Of a stretch of 64,000 bases of DNA, positions 39,535 through 53,371 are shown in pieces. Within the stretch, counting starts at the first letter, position 1; the number at the start of each line of letters is the position of its first letter. Location of the stretch: contig NC_133299.1 of NCBI RefSeq assembly GCF_005239225.2, forward strand, positions 15,115,154-15,179,153. The letters run 5' to 3'. This DNA is from Populus alba (taxonomy: Eukaryota; Streptophyta; Magnoliopsida; Malpighiales; Salicaceae). The notes beneath the pieces are model-generated. The model made no database searches, was not told the origin of the DNA, and worked only from the letters and a program-made list of their open reading frames with translations. The translations under genes and the position numbers were made by a program.

Positions 39535-39745
39535 GTGACAACCACTACCACGATAACATTGCTATCATCTCCTTTTCTATTATTATCATATCACCACTAT
39601 TCTTCTTCACCACTACCTCGACCACCTCCTCTAATTCCACCACCATCATCTCATCGTCATAATACTTATCTTTTACTCCTCCTTAACAATCAATACCTTC
39701 TTTTTCTTTGTCATCACCGTCACAATCACCACCATGTCACCAAAG
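39535..39745 (+). repeat. Imperfect CAC/ATC trinucleotide-rich low-complexity block
   Basis: Interrupted runs of acc, cac and atc codon-like triplets. The 78-codon frame across it (Thr/His/Leu/Ser-rich) is a by-product of the repeat, not a credible gene. Confidence 0.75.
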
Positions 39746-40306
39746 CTGCCACCATGTTTACTTACAATTAATAATTTGTTACTTTTCCGATTAAGAAACT
39801 CTCGTGGGTGGAAAACTTGGATGAAAACATGACTGAGAAATTGAAATAAAAACCCGTGGTGATTTTATACAAGGATGATCAAATTGAGGAATTTTAATTA
39901 ATAGAAAGAAACTTAAATTTATATAGTTTTATTTATTAAGAGTAAAATAGTATTTTTAGTTTAATATATATATATATATATATTATTTGTATTTAGATTA
40001 AGATTATGCATTTATAATATTCAAATTATTTAGAATTTTAGCCTCACGTTAATTATTTCAACATTTCCATTATTAATTAATTATTCAGTGAAAAATGTCG
40101 ACATATTCAGCAAAAAGTCCCAGAATCTTGATGTACGGGAAAAACCATGCTGCTTGATTTGTCCATGGAATGAGCACATAATGTTCTCATTATTACAATG
40201 AATGACCTAGCCCTAGTTTCTCATAAAACCCATCCACACACTATCTCTTCTTGTTGGTCCTTGCTAGCTATCTGCATCATCTCACAGTCAACAATCAAGT
40301 CCATAA

Positions 40307-40543
40307 ATGGTGTGCCCAGCTCGACACTTATCAATGTCCACATTGATGAGTGTAATGCTAAGGAAAAACATTAGCTTTTTTCAAGATCTTGCGCTCCTCT
40401 TGCTGGATGTCATCTTGCTTTCTGTGTCAGCTATCCGATACAGCTCTGCCTTGCACTCTAGGCGTTCTAACATTGCAGTTTTCCGCAGGTCCTCCCTTAC
40501 ACCATCAATGGCTGCTCCACATGATGGTTGGTTACTTCTCTAG
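40307..40543 (+). CDS. Candidate orphan small protein, 78 aa
   Basis: An ATG-to-TAG frame (MVCPARHLSMSTLM... to ...AAPHDGWLLL) sits in a pocket of higher GC. About 85 bases upstream is a TATA-like cataaaac (about 40223), followed by a CT-rich leader. The middle (DLALLLLDVILLSVSAI) is hydrophobic enough for a membrane segment; the C-terminal part is basic and Ser-rich. I recognise no family. There is a possible splice acceptor inside (ttccgcag before gtcctcc, about 40490), so the true product could differ. It may equally be chance or the leader of a non-coding transcript. Confidence 0.25.
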   Translation: MVCPARHLSMSTLMSVMLRKNISFFQDLALLLLDVILLSVSAIRYSSALHSRRSNIAVFRRSSLTPSMAAPHDGWLLL

Positions 40544-41759
40544 CTACCCTTTCCTCTTTCTGTATCGTTGTTAATTAATTTTATGTTTTTCAATTATTGT
40601 TCGATTGATGTTGGTTCTGTAATCCACTTCAAAATCGATGGATAATAATAATAATTTCGAATTTTGATTTGATCGTGGAATATTGAACTAGCATTTTCCG
40701 TCCGACCTGCCCCTAGCACAAGCTAGGTGTCCAAAAATATCAATCTCAAGTTAAATCGGTTTTATTTAATTGATTGGTCAAAACTTATTCTATTAATTTG
40801 ATTAATTTTTTTTTAAAAATTTATTATTGTTAATAATAATTTTTTTAACCATAAAGATTTTATTACTTATTTCTCGATGTAATTAAAATATTGTCAATAA
40901 ACCGTCTAGAATTTTAATAACACTATCTCTTATTTAAATGCTCTTTTAAACAAGGTTTACTAACTTAAAAAAAAAATTTGCTTAAATATCTCTTTACTTA
41001 GACAAAACGTCAGCTCTTGAGTTGTGAAAAAACTAGAAGTAAAAATAGAGCTTAAAATTAAGGAAACTAGGCTGAAAATTGAGGTGAAGAAGAGTGTGAT
41101 TTGATTTTTTTGTAAAATTATGTAGAAATTCTTTTTTTTCCTTCAATTTCTTTTATATTGGATTTTGAAATCAAAACTAATATGAAATTAATTCCGGTAA
41201 TTAATGAAATTAATTATCACTATTATTAACCTTAATTAGTCATCATAAAATAAAATTAGACCTAATAATTTTAGCTTTAAACTAGGTGCTTTTTGTGTTA
41301 AATAAAACTAATCGGGTTGAAGAAGAAGATATAAACCCAAACTCAATCTCAAAATAGTTCGCAAAAAAATAATTCTTCATTTAAGTTTATATAAAAAAAT
41401 ATTTTACAATAAATCTAAACCTAAGACCCGATGTTAGAGCAAACATGTGTGGTCTAAGCCTACAATCCATTTTATTTAGGTCATATCCTTCTAAAAGCTT
41501 TTGTGTTTTTAGGGCTTAATTTTAACCCTTCAACTTTCCATAATATAAATTACAAAAAAAAAACCTTTACTTTTTTATATATATGATAAAGAATTTTAAG
41601 TTTTACAAAAACATGTTATTCAAATTCAAATTTTTATTTATTCATAATTTATTTTTATAATTTTCGTTTGAATAACATTTCTACTTGCAATTAATAATGT
41701 GACACTTTTCCAATTGGGAAATTCTCATTGGTGGAGAAATTAATTGAAATTTTGAATTA

Positions 41760-42245
41760 AAAATAAATGACGATTCAGATTATTCTATTAGTATTTAGAC
41801 ATTAATTCTATTTGAAAAACTTTATTGATGGAATTACAAATTATACATGGTCGTTAAAAAACCTATCGATGATGGTTTTTATTTTGTTAATCACAGTAAT
41901 ATAATTATCAATAAATTTATAAATAGAAAAGGTTGGCTAAACAAAAAAAAATTACCAGCATCATGCAATCGGTAATTTTATCAATGAGTATAGCATATTG
42001 CCGATAGAAAAGACAGTTTGTAACTCCATCGATGATTGATTTTAAATTACCAATGAAATTAATGTTAGTGATTTATATATTGTGAGTGACAAAGCCATAT
42101 AATTTTTTCAACTTTTTAATAAGCTTAGTCCGTTAATAAATCTATTTATAATAAACAGTGATAAAGTCATGTAATTATTTTTTCAACTTTTTAGAATTCT
42201 TTTACAGACTTAGTTTATCAGTAATTTTATCAATATTTTGTTTAA
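41760..42245. mobile_element. Possible CACTA-type transposon remnant (subterminal-like repeats)
   Basis: Short motifs of the kind cgatgatggttt, catcgatgattga, aattaccaatgaaatta, atcggtaattttatcaatga and tatcagtaattttatcaata recur in both orientations. They resemble the worn subterminal repeats (accgatggaatta-like) of plant CACTA elements. No transposase and no CACTA ends were found, so this is tentative. Confidence 0.3.
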
Positions 42246-43218
42246 TATTGTTTTTTAAATATAACAAACAAAACTGAAAAAACTTAAAAGAAATAAAATT
42301 CAAATAAAAAACAAAAATATTTTTTACCTATTTAAAAATTATAAGTTTGAATATAATTTTTCTAGAGGATAAAGATATTTAAGATTTATTTGATTTTGAA
42401 GAATAATTCAATTTGTGGATCCGGCTCCTCTCATGTTGGTCTAATATGGACCTTTCACATTAAGCCCGTTTGGGTTGCATCCCAAATGAAGCTTTATCAA
42501 AATCTAATTTTTTTTATTTAAAATTATTTTTAATATGCTACTATTAAAAAAAATTAAAAATATTATTAGTTTAATTTATTTCTGAAAAAAAACTTGAAAA
42601 CCGAAATTGATTGAGATTCAATTGAGAAATATTTGACTTATGTGTTTTAACCTGTATTGTTTTTTTTTTTTAACCGTAGCTGTTAAATCCAACTTGGTCT
42701 TATAAAATTTAGACCGAATTGAATATGTGATTGGATCATCTAAAATGTTAGCAATCAAATGTTTCAAGAAATCTATTCATTGTGTGGTCTTAAAAACACC
42801 ACAAGCTCCTCGATGAACAGCAAAAAAAAACCCCCGAAGATATAGATGAATTTTAATGATTTGGAAGAGTATTATTGTGTGATTCATCGTTTTAGATGGT
42901 GAAATAAGTCATAGAAAATGCATTCTGCTCTTCAAAACGAATTCAAGTGGAGTGCAATCGGGATTTGTTAAGGAGATTACCAGGGATTTTCCAACCACAG
43001 AAAGAAACACTCATGCAAATTATTGAAGTCGAAACCCAAAGAGAGGTTTCCCAAGAGACAACGAGCGGTTGACTCATCGTTAACTAAGCCCTAGCAAATT
43101 ATTCAAAGTAGAAACCTAAATATGCATTCATAGTTTTTCGAAATCATATGATCAACCAGTAGGACCAGCTTGTGAATGACCCAATAGGACATCTATATCT
43201 ACATTACAGCTGCCGACT

Positions 43219-46742
<3,524 letters not shown>

Positions 46743-46854
46743 CTTGCTTAGCTGCTGCTTCTAATTGTAAATCCCCTCTCTGTCTGGTTTCTTGATAGAA
46801 AACTTGGATGCGAGAGAGATGGAGGTTGGTAAAGAGGAGGTGACAGAGCGGCGC

Positions 46855-46862
46855 CTTATATA
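46855..46862 (-). promoter_or_regulatory. TATA box of the aminotransferase gene
   Basis: Minus-strand TATATAAG (plus cttatata), followed in gene sense by GC-rich ggcgccgctctgtcacctcc. It lies about 113 bases before the ATG at 46742, so initiation near 46825-46830 and a leader of about 85 bases are expected. Confidence 0.7.
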
Positions 46863-47474
46863 GGAGGGAGGGAGGGACGGAGGGAGGAATTATGTGCATG
46901 TGTGGTGGTTTTTTTGTCATACTGAGGAAAATGGAAATATCAAAGGTTAATGGAAATATTTTTTTATGAAATTCATTACAAGGATAGCCAATGGCAACTA
47001 CATTACTGTGTTTGATATTATTATAGTTTTTAAATTATAAAATATTTTTAGTTATAGTTTTAATAAAATAAATTAAAAGAATTTATATTAAAATATTTTT
47101 ATCATATAAGTTAATTCAATACCAAACAATCGTATCATATAAAGAAATATCATTTGAATATATATATCTATAAATAGAATTTAGCTCTTGCTTACTATGA
47201 AAATCCGGTGAAAATTATTATGATATTTATATTCACGTCAAAAGATATTATCAGTATGTGTAGAAATCAAGACTTTTTTTTTTTTTTGTTAATGGAGCTC
47301 ATTTAATGTTATAACATCACATCATAGATAAGTTATTGACTTTGATTTATTATTGGAATTTCAAATTAAATGAGTTTTTTTTTTATATATATATCATCAA
47401 TAGTGATTTTTATGGGTCCAGAAACATCAATTATGGCTGGCATCTTGGCATAGCCAAGGAAACGGGGTAATGGA

Positions 47475-47640
47475 AATTATTTGGTATTATTCCTTAAAGT
47501 ATTTTTTATTTTAAAATATATTAATATAATATATATTTTTTATTTTTTAAAATTTATTTTTGATATTAACACATAAAAAATCTGAAAATACAAAAAAATT
47601 GAAGCAATAAAAAAAACAAAAACAAAAAAAGCTTTCAAAG
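47475..47640. repeat. Dispersed AT-rich repeat copy
   Basis: Blocks tccttaaagtattttttatt, aatttatttttgatattaac and acataaaaaatctgaaaata in family order; the right end is worn. Confidence 0.5.
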
Positions 47641-48784
47641 TTAATTGGTGGTTTGCTTCCAGACTTCACTTATAATTAAAAGAAATAAAAAATTAATCCC
47701 ATTTTACTACTTAGGTATTAAACGAAGGTGGGATTCTTATCTTTTCTTTTTAATCTAAAAAATCGGGATTAATTTTAGCATCCTAACTCTCAAGTCATTT
47801 GTAATTAAAGAATATTTTCACACGATAAATATTAAACATAAAAAAACAATAAAAAAAACTCCAAGAATATATTCAAGCTATTTTCTTTATGATTTTGAAA
47901 TATAATTCATTTATAAATCTTATTAATATCCAACGACCATATATATATATATATAAATAGATACATTATATTAAATTAAATGCTAGGATATCCTAGTAAT
48001 TTATTTGATTGAGAAACGTTGATAACATGTTAATATATACCCATGCCATTAGTAAAATATAAACACAGTTGAAGTGAAGAAATAATTAATAATTAATAAA
48101 ATGAACTTAAAATAAGTAAAGTGTAAACATGGAGGTCCAAAGTGGTGCCATGCACAATGTAACATTGACGGGGACGTAGAGTAGAGTGCGCAGTGCGCAC
48201 CTAACACAAGTTTCACGTGTAAGCCGTGCCATAAGAAGAATTTAGGAGCATGCCCAGAATACTGAGCGGAGAAACCCAGTTTCGGACTCACAGCCAGAAA
48301 GTATTCTGACCGTCCAATATTTATAGAGAAAATCATGAAAATCAAATTGATTTTATGTTGGCTAAGGTTAGTACCAGTAAGTTTATTATTATGATGATTT
48401 CGTGTTAAAATTCAATAAAAGATTATGAAAAAGGACTTTTTTGTGTTAATATATCAATTAAATTAATATCATTAAACCATATCTGATTTAATAAGGTTTA
48501 ATATCTGATTTAATAAGTTAACTTAATGATATATTGATCCTACTTTTAATTCTGGTTGTTTTTAAATTAAATCATATGATAATTGATCAAGTGAGTTAAT
48601 TGATTTAATTTTTTTTAAATCAGTTTTTTTAATTTTTTTTAAAAATATATAATTTTAAATTAACCTACTTAGTTTGTAATCCAAATATTAAAGAGTATAA
48701 GGAGGTGCAAAACATATGCAATAGTTATTGATTTTTTAGAGAATGTTGGGAACGTGTTTTAAAAAATTATTATCTTATAAAAGA

Positions 48785-49168
48785 TTAATTTATTTTATAT
48801 ATTTTGAATTATTTTAATATATTGATCTTAAAAATAATTTTTTATAAATAAAAAAATATTATTTTAATATATTTTAGTATAAAAAATATTTTAAAAAATA
48901 ATTATAATTATATTTTCAAACATACTTTAATGAGGTGATGTTTTGGTTAGGTTTCTTTCGCCTTTCATAATTATTTTTAATTTATTTTATATATTTTGAA
49001 TTATTTTAATATATTGATCTTAAAAATAATTTTTTATAAATAAAAAAATATTATTTTAATATATTTTAGTATAAAAAATATTTTAAAAAATAATTATAAT
49101 TATATTTTCAAATATACTTTAATGAGGTGATGTTTTGGTTAGGTTTCTTTCGCCTTTCATTATCATTT
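48785..49168. repeat. Near-perfect 192-bp tandem duplication containing an AT-rich repeat copy
   Basis: 48785-48976 and 48977-49168 have a strict 192-base offset. Over the first 180 or so bases I see one substitution (c at 48921, t at 49113), then a short difference at the junction. Each unit contains the second half of a dispersed AT-rich element plus the unique tail ggtgatgttttggttagg. The near identity points to a recent duplication or an assembly artefact. Confidence 0.95.
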
Positions 49169-49938
49169 TTTCGTGGTGGGCTTTTCTTAGCAATAAAGTC
49201 GGTTTCTCTCCCAATGAAAAATCCATATAAATTTGGACCGTGAATTCTAGCAAAACTGGCCAATACAATGTTCATGTGCCATGAAAGTGGGGGCACAGCC
49301 ATCAAGCGTCACAGTTATTTTGGTGTCCATTCACCCCACATAATACCACTCGATGTATATAAAGATGACATGAGTCTCATCATCCACTAATTCCCATTTT
49401 CAATCTATGACAATTTTATTCAATGCATTATACAATTTGATATCATCTAGTTAGATTGAATTTTTATTGTGAATAAAAAAATATATGATAAAAGTTAGAT
49501 GCTGAGACAAATAATGCTCGACACCCGATTCCGCAAGATCTCATTCTGTCTTTTTAAACTTTCTTATTTTATTTTGAAGAGTTGTAATTTCTTTTTTTAA
49601 TGTAATTAATGAATACCATTTTATTATTCATGAATGATTTCTTTCTTGTTCCATCCATGAATTTAAAATTTAGACTTTATTCTATGTTCGGTGAATAAAA
49701 ATATAGTTTGCTTCTTAAATTTAAATTTTTTAAAAAATTAAAGTTTGAAATTTATTAATATTTGCCAAGTAAAGAAAGTCTTTCACTATCTCAATTACCT
49801 TAAGTTGAAAACAAAATCCCTCGTGAATGACTACCAAGTTAAATGATCGTAAAATTTGACAAATTAAGGTGTTTCCACCAAAAAATAATGATCTACACAT
49901 ATTAAGAACACAATCCCATGTATCTAACAAGATAAATA

Positions 49939-50325
49939 TAGGGTTTAAAGTATTTAACATTGTTTCGGGATCAATTACTTCCAATGATTATGCATGTTGG
50001 GGGTATGATCAAGGATAAACTCGTAGATAAAATATAGGGTTTAAATATGTATCTAACCTTGTTTTGTGACCAAATACTTATAGTGATCATACATGTTGCG
50101 GGTATGATAGAACCTTAATTGCAAGAAATTAGGGACAAAATCATGGATAAATGTAGGGTTTAATGTATCTAGCCTTGATTTAGAACCAATTACTTCTAGT
50201 GATCATACATGGTGGGGATATAATGATAGGACCTTAATTGCAAGAAAGAAATCAGGGACAAATTACTCATAGATAAATGTAGGGTTTGATGTATCTAGCC
50301 TTGATTTAGGACTATTACATATTTG
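49939..50325. repeat. Tandem repeat, about 3.4 units of 96-126 bp
   Basis: Units start with tagggttt at 49939, 50035, 50154 and 50280. Common order: tagggttt, gtatctarccttg, rwccaattactt, agtgatcatacatg, gggtatgat, then ccttaattgcaagaaa (units 2 and 3 only), gataaa. Units 2 and 3 are closest. Non-coding. Confidence 0.85.
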
Positions 50326-50329
50326 AGAG

Positions 50330-50530
50330 TGTGGTAGCAGTTGTTTTTTAAAGTGCATTTTATTTTAAAATATATTAAACTAATATTTTTTTTTAAAATT
50401 TTTTTTTTTTTGATATCAACATATCAAAATGATCTGAAAATATAAAAAATATATTAATTTAATACAAAATAAAAAATAAATTTTTTTTAAATTATTTTAG
50501 AAATACTTTTCAATTACAGTGCCAAACACC
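50330..50530. repeat. Dispersed AT-rich repeat copy
   Basis: From gagtgtggtagcagttgttt through tgatatcaacatatcaaaat to attacagtgccaaacacc. Both ends are preserved and inversely similar. Confidence 0.65.
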
Positions 50531-50809
50531 TATGATTATATGGTGCTCAAGAGCTATAAACATTGTAAGTTTGTGGTCATTGCTTGAAGCCACAAAGGGG
50601 ATGCTACGTAATTAAAATTACAACAATGTATATTTTTTACAAGACAATGATGAAATTTATGATCCAAGAACTATAGAACAAAATGGCTTTCAACATCGGA
50701 TGACGACATCTTGTATGTTTTGCCTGGTAGGATTTCCACATCCCTCTTGTTAATGTCACCACATTAAAAGCCTAAAAGAAATCAAAGCTTTATGTTGATG
50801 TTATCGCTT

Positions 50810-51030
50810 CGTTTGCTATTGTGTTTCCATAACCATAGTTTGCATTTAAAATCATCCTCTTAAAAAAAACATTAAATTTTAGTGTTTTTCAAATCAAAAT
50901 TAAATATATATTTGGTACTGTGATAGTTTTTTCAATTATTATTTTAAAAAATATAAATTATAATTTTTTTAATTATATTTTTTGAAAATCTAATAATAAT
51001 TAACCAAATATTTTCAAACACAATCATAAT
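50810..51030. repeat. Dispersed AT-rich repeat copy, degraded
   Basis: gtttgctattgtgtttccataaccatagtt at the left resembles the family terminus; the core is scrambled. Confidence 0.35.
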
Positions 51031-51069
51031 AACATGTGCAACACAACATTATAAAATAGACTAGCTTAA

Positions 51070-51270
51070 CACTTGAGGGCTTAGCTGCTGTGGTCAACTG
51101 CAAGTTCAATCCTTGCGAACGTCCCGGGTTCGAACCTCAAAGAGTACCCCTGTCATCCCCGTGGTGTCTTACCTGTTCACTGGGCTTGCAGGATGTTCAG
51201 TGGGCCCGGGGATTAGTTGTGGTGCGCGCAAGCTGGCCTAGACACTCCGGTTATCAAAAAAAAAAAAAAA
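51070..51270 (+). mobile_element. tRNA-derived SINE with 15-bp target-site duplication
   Basis: A 201-base GC-richer block with a canonical Pol III B box GGTTCGAACC (51127-51136) and an A-box-like stretch near 51080-51093. It ends in a run of A (51256-51270). It is framed by the exact direct repeat aatagactagcttaa at 51055-51069 and 51271-51285. Sequence differs from the SINE at 866-1044, so it is a different family. The 61-codon frame across it is not a gene. The intact target duplication suggests a fairly young insertion. Confidence 0.9.
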
Positions 51271-51769
51271 AATAGACTAGCTTAAGAATATATTTTTTTA
51301 CAAGATGCACCGCGTTACGTGCATTATTAACAAATACAATAACATAAAGTTTCAAAACCATAATTTAAAAAGGAGATATTAAACATCTACTTTGGACCTA
51401 GCCTATGGTTTTTTCTTTTTTTTTTCAATATAACCATGGTAGCAAACCAAAATGGTAGTTAGAGTACACTCTTTCCATCAGAAGGGCAATAATTGAACGA
51501 GAAGAGCCTCTTCTCGAAAGATGCCTGCATACATAGAGACAACACGAGTTGATGTGAAAGGTTAACAATACATCCACCATGGACGATATAACAGAGGCCA
51601 CCTATGCCAAGTAAATGCTGCAAAGAGATTGGACAATGAGGGCTCTCTCTTTGTAAGATAGCCAAATTAGATAATAGTTTTGAGTTGTGCAAAAAATTAC
51701 TTTTGATTGAATTATTGCCCTTGTGATAATTATAATAGTAATTTTTAAGGATGTAAAAACTCATATAAT

Positions 51770-51895
51770 TCATGATTTTTTTATATTTTTAAGTAGTTTT
51801 AATATCCTGATATTAAAAATAATTTTAAAAAAATAAAAAAATTATTTTAATAATTTTTTCTTATAAAAACACCACCATTGTCACTTTTTTAAATA
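51770..51895. repeat. Dispersed AT-rich repeat copy, partial
   Basis: tttttaagtagttttaatat, cctgatattaaaaataattt and acaccaccattgtcac-like end, in family order. Confidence 0.5.
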
Positions 51896-52484
51896 ACCCT
51901 TAGCGTGACCATGACAATATATCAAAGGGTAATTTTTTTTTTTAAAGGGTAAGGATACATTATAAGTATAAAAAAGAAGGAGAGAAAATAAATAATTAAA
52001 TTATTAATAATGATTGATGAGATTGAGGAGACAAACTAATAATTAATATAGCTATACAAGTCAGCATGACTTGAGGTTACGTATCCGACTTCTTTTACTA
52101 AAATAGATTTAATTACTTCAATTTATTAAGTTATTATGTAATTAAGGAGCACTATCCTTATTATATAGTTTAAGATTCAACAACAAGCTTTTGCATGAGA
52201 AAAAAAGCTTATATTTTAAAATGAGGGGAAACTTTATTATTAAAAAAATCAACTTAAATTTTATAAAGATAAATTCCAACCCTCATTAATCGGCACAAGA
52301 CCAAAACGGAGATGGGCGGAGCCTATCTACCTTGCAAAATCCAACCTCACCAACTTTATCTTGCTAACCCAATAATGCCTTGCAGACGTGGCGTCACTAA
52401 TATTTTATATTTTCCAGCTCATCTTGATTTGATTTCTGACATGTTAACATTATCAATGTGATGGGATGGCTTTGTATCCATAAG

Positions 52485-52625
52485 TGGTTTGGAAACGCAT
52501 TCGAAATTTTGTTTTTATCTTAATTAATTTTTAGATTATTTTGATATATAAAACAATTGTTTTAATATATTTATAAATAAAAAATATTTTTAAAAATAAT
52601 TACTATTATATTACAAAACACCTTC
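52485..52625. repeat. Dispersed AT-rich repeat copy, partial
   Basis: Begins gtttggaaacgcattcgaaa, has tagattattttgatatataa and ends with aattactattatattacaaa. A short direct repeat (catgttcgatcttgttgga-like) follows at about 52632 and 52672. Confidence 0.5.
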
Positions 52626-53060
52626 CAAAACCATGTTCGATCTTGTTGGATTCGTTACTGTACTTTCAAAACTATGTTCGATCTTGTTGGATTTATTGTT
52701 GGAAAGGAACTTGAACACACTTAAAAAAAAATAAAAACCCTGTGAAGTGATTAGTTATGTCTACTGAAACGTGAAAGAAAAGGCATAGACGACACGTACT
52801 AACAAGCAAGATGTAACAAAATTCATGTCAAGTATGTGTTAACTAATATAACGTGGCTTAACTTGTGACAGATATTCTTGATTATTGAAGCTTAGATTGA
52901 TTAATCACCATAGCAGACAGGTCCAAAGATTCTTGGCAGAAGTAATTAATTATTTAAGAGATCATATAGCTTAAAGATGACCATCCAACTTTATACAAAC
53001 AGAAATCGTAGTTCATGACTTGGAAGTTTTAGACTCCTCACATGCCAACTCTGTCGTTTA

Positions 53061-53114
53061 TATCTATCTATCTATCTATCTATATATATATATATATATA
53101 TAGATAGATAGATA
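53061..53114. repeat. Palindromic microsatellite (TATC)n(TA)n(GATA)n
   Basis: TATC units run into about 11 TA units, then into GATA units. The two tetranucleotide arms are reverse complements, so the 54-base tract can fold into one long hairpin or cruciform. It lies about 260 bases beyond the ALKBH stop codon and could be in or near its 3' end. Confidence 0.95.
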
Positions 53115-53371
53115 AAAGATTCTTGGTGAGACAACCAGGCATGGCTATCCATGACTTGTTCATTCATATCTGCTAGTTTGCTTGCTAAATTTGACAGGAG
53201 TCAACAATCTCGGGTGCGAAACCGTGTAGAATATGAATTTATACAATCTATACCGGTAAAACAAGGACTAAAATTTGTTACAGATGAAAAGGTAAGACTT
53301 GCAGTCCGCTAAGTGTAGATGAGAGGGGAAACATGTCCAGAATGTGAAGCACAGGTTAAGGTTGAAGGTTT

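Larger units (their letters stand above)
38331..43218. other. Intergenic region between the unassigned stretch and the aminotransferase gene
   Basis: Mostly AT-rich. It includes a pyrimidine/CAC-rich low-complexity block (39500-39760), a (TA)n run near 39965-39982, a candidate small ORF (40307-40543) and degenerate transposon-like sequence (41760-42245). A block near 39760-39830 (caattaataatttgttactt, then ttctcgtgggtgga-like) recurs diverged at 41685-41745, so these two places share a repeat family. Nothing else recognised. Confidence 0.5.
46900..53371. other. Intergenic region between the ALKBH gene and the aminotransferase promoter
   Basis: About 6.5 kb without a recognisable gene. It holds several dispersed AT-rich repeats, two tandem duplications, a SINE with target duplication and a palindromic microsatellite. 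One short less AT-rich island (about 48116-48320) contains the palindrome gtgcgcac twice in part, with a 98-codon minus-strand frame across it that shows no domain. Confidence 0.6.

Noticed and set aside
39535..39771. 78-codon Thr/His/Leu-rich ORF
   Set aside because: Low-complexity CAC/ATC repeat; no conserved pattern.
40120..40145. Possible miR172-like sequence (agaatcttgatg)
   Set aside because: Only the first 12 bases agree with miR172, and no complementary arm forming a hairpin was found nearby.
51120..51140. Possible tRNA gene from the GGTTCGAACC box
   Set aside because: No cloverleaf could be drawn; the A tail and target duplication show it is a SINE. No true tRNA or rRNA gene was seen in the window.
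51090..51275. 61-codon ORF ending in poly-Lys
   Set aside because: It is the body and A tail of a SINE; the Lys run is the poly(A) tail.
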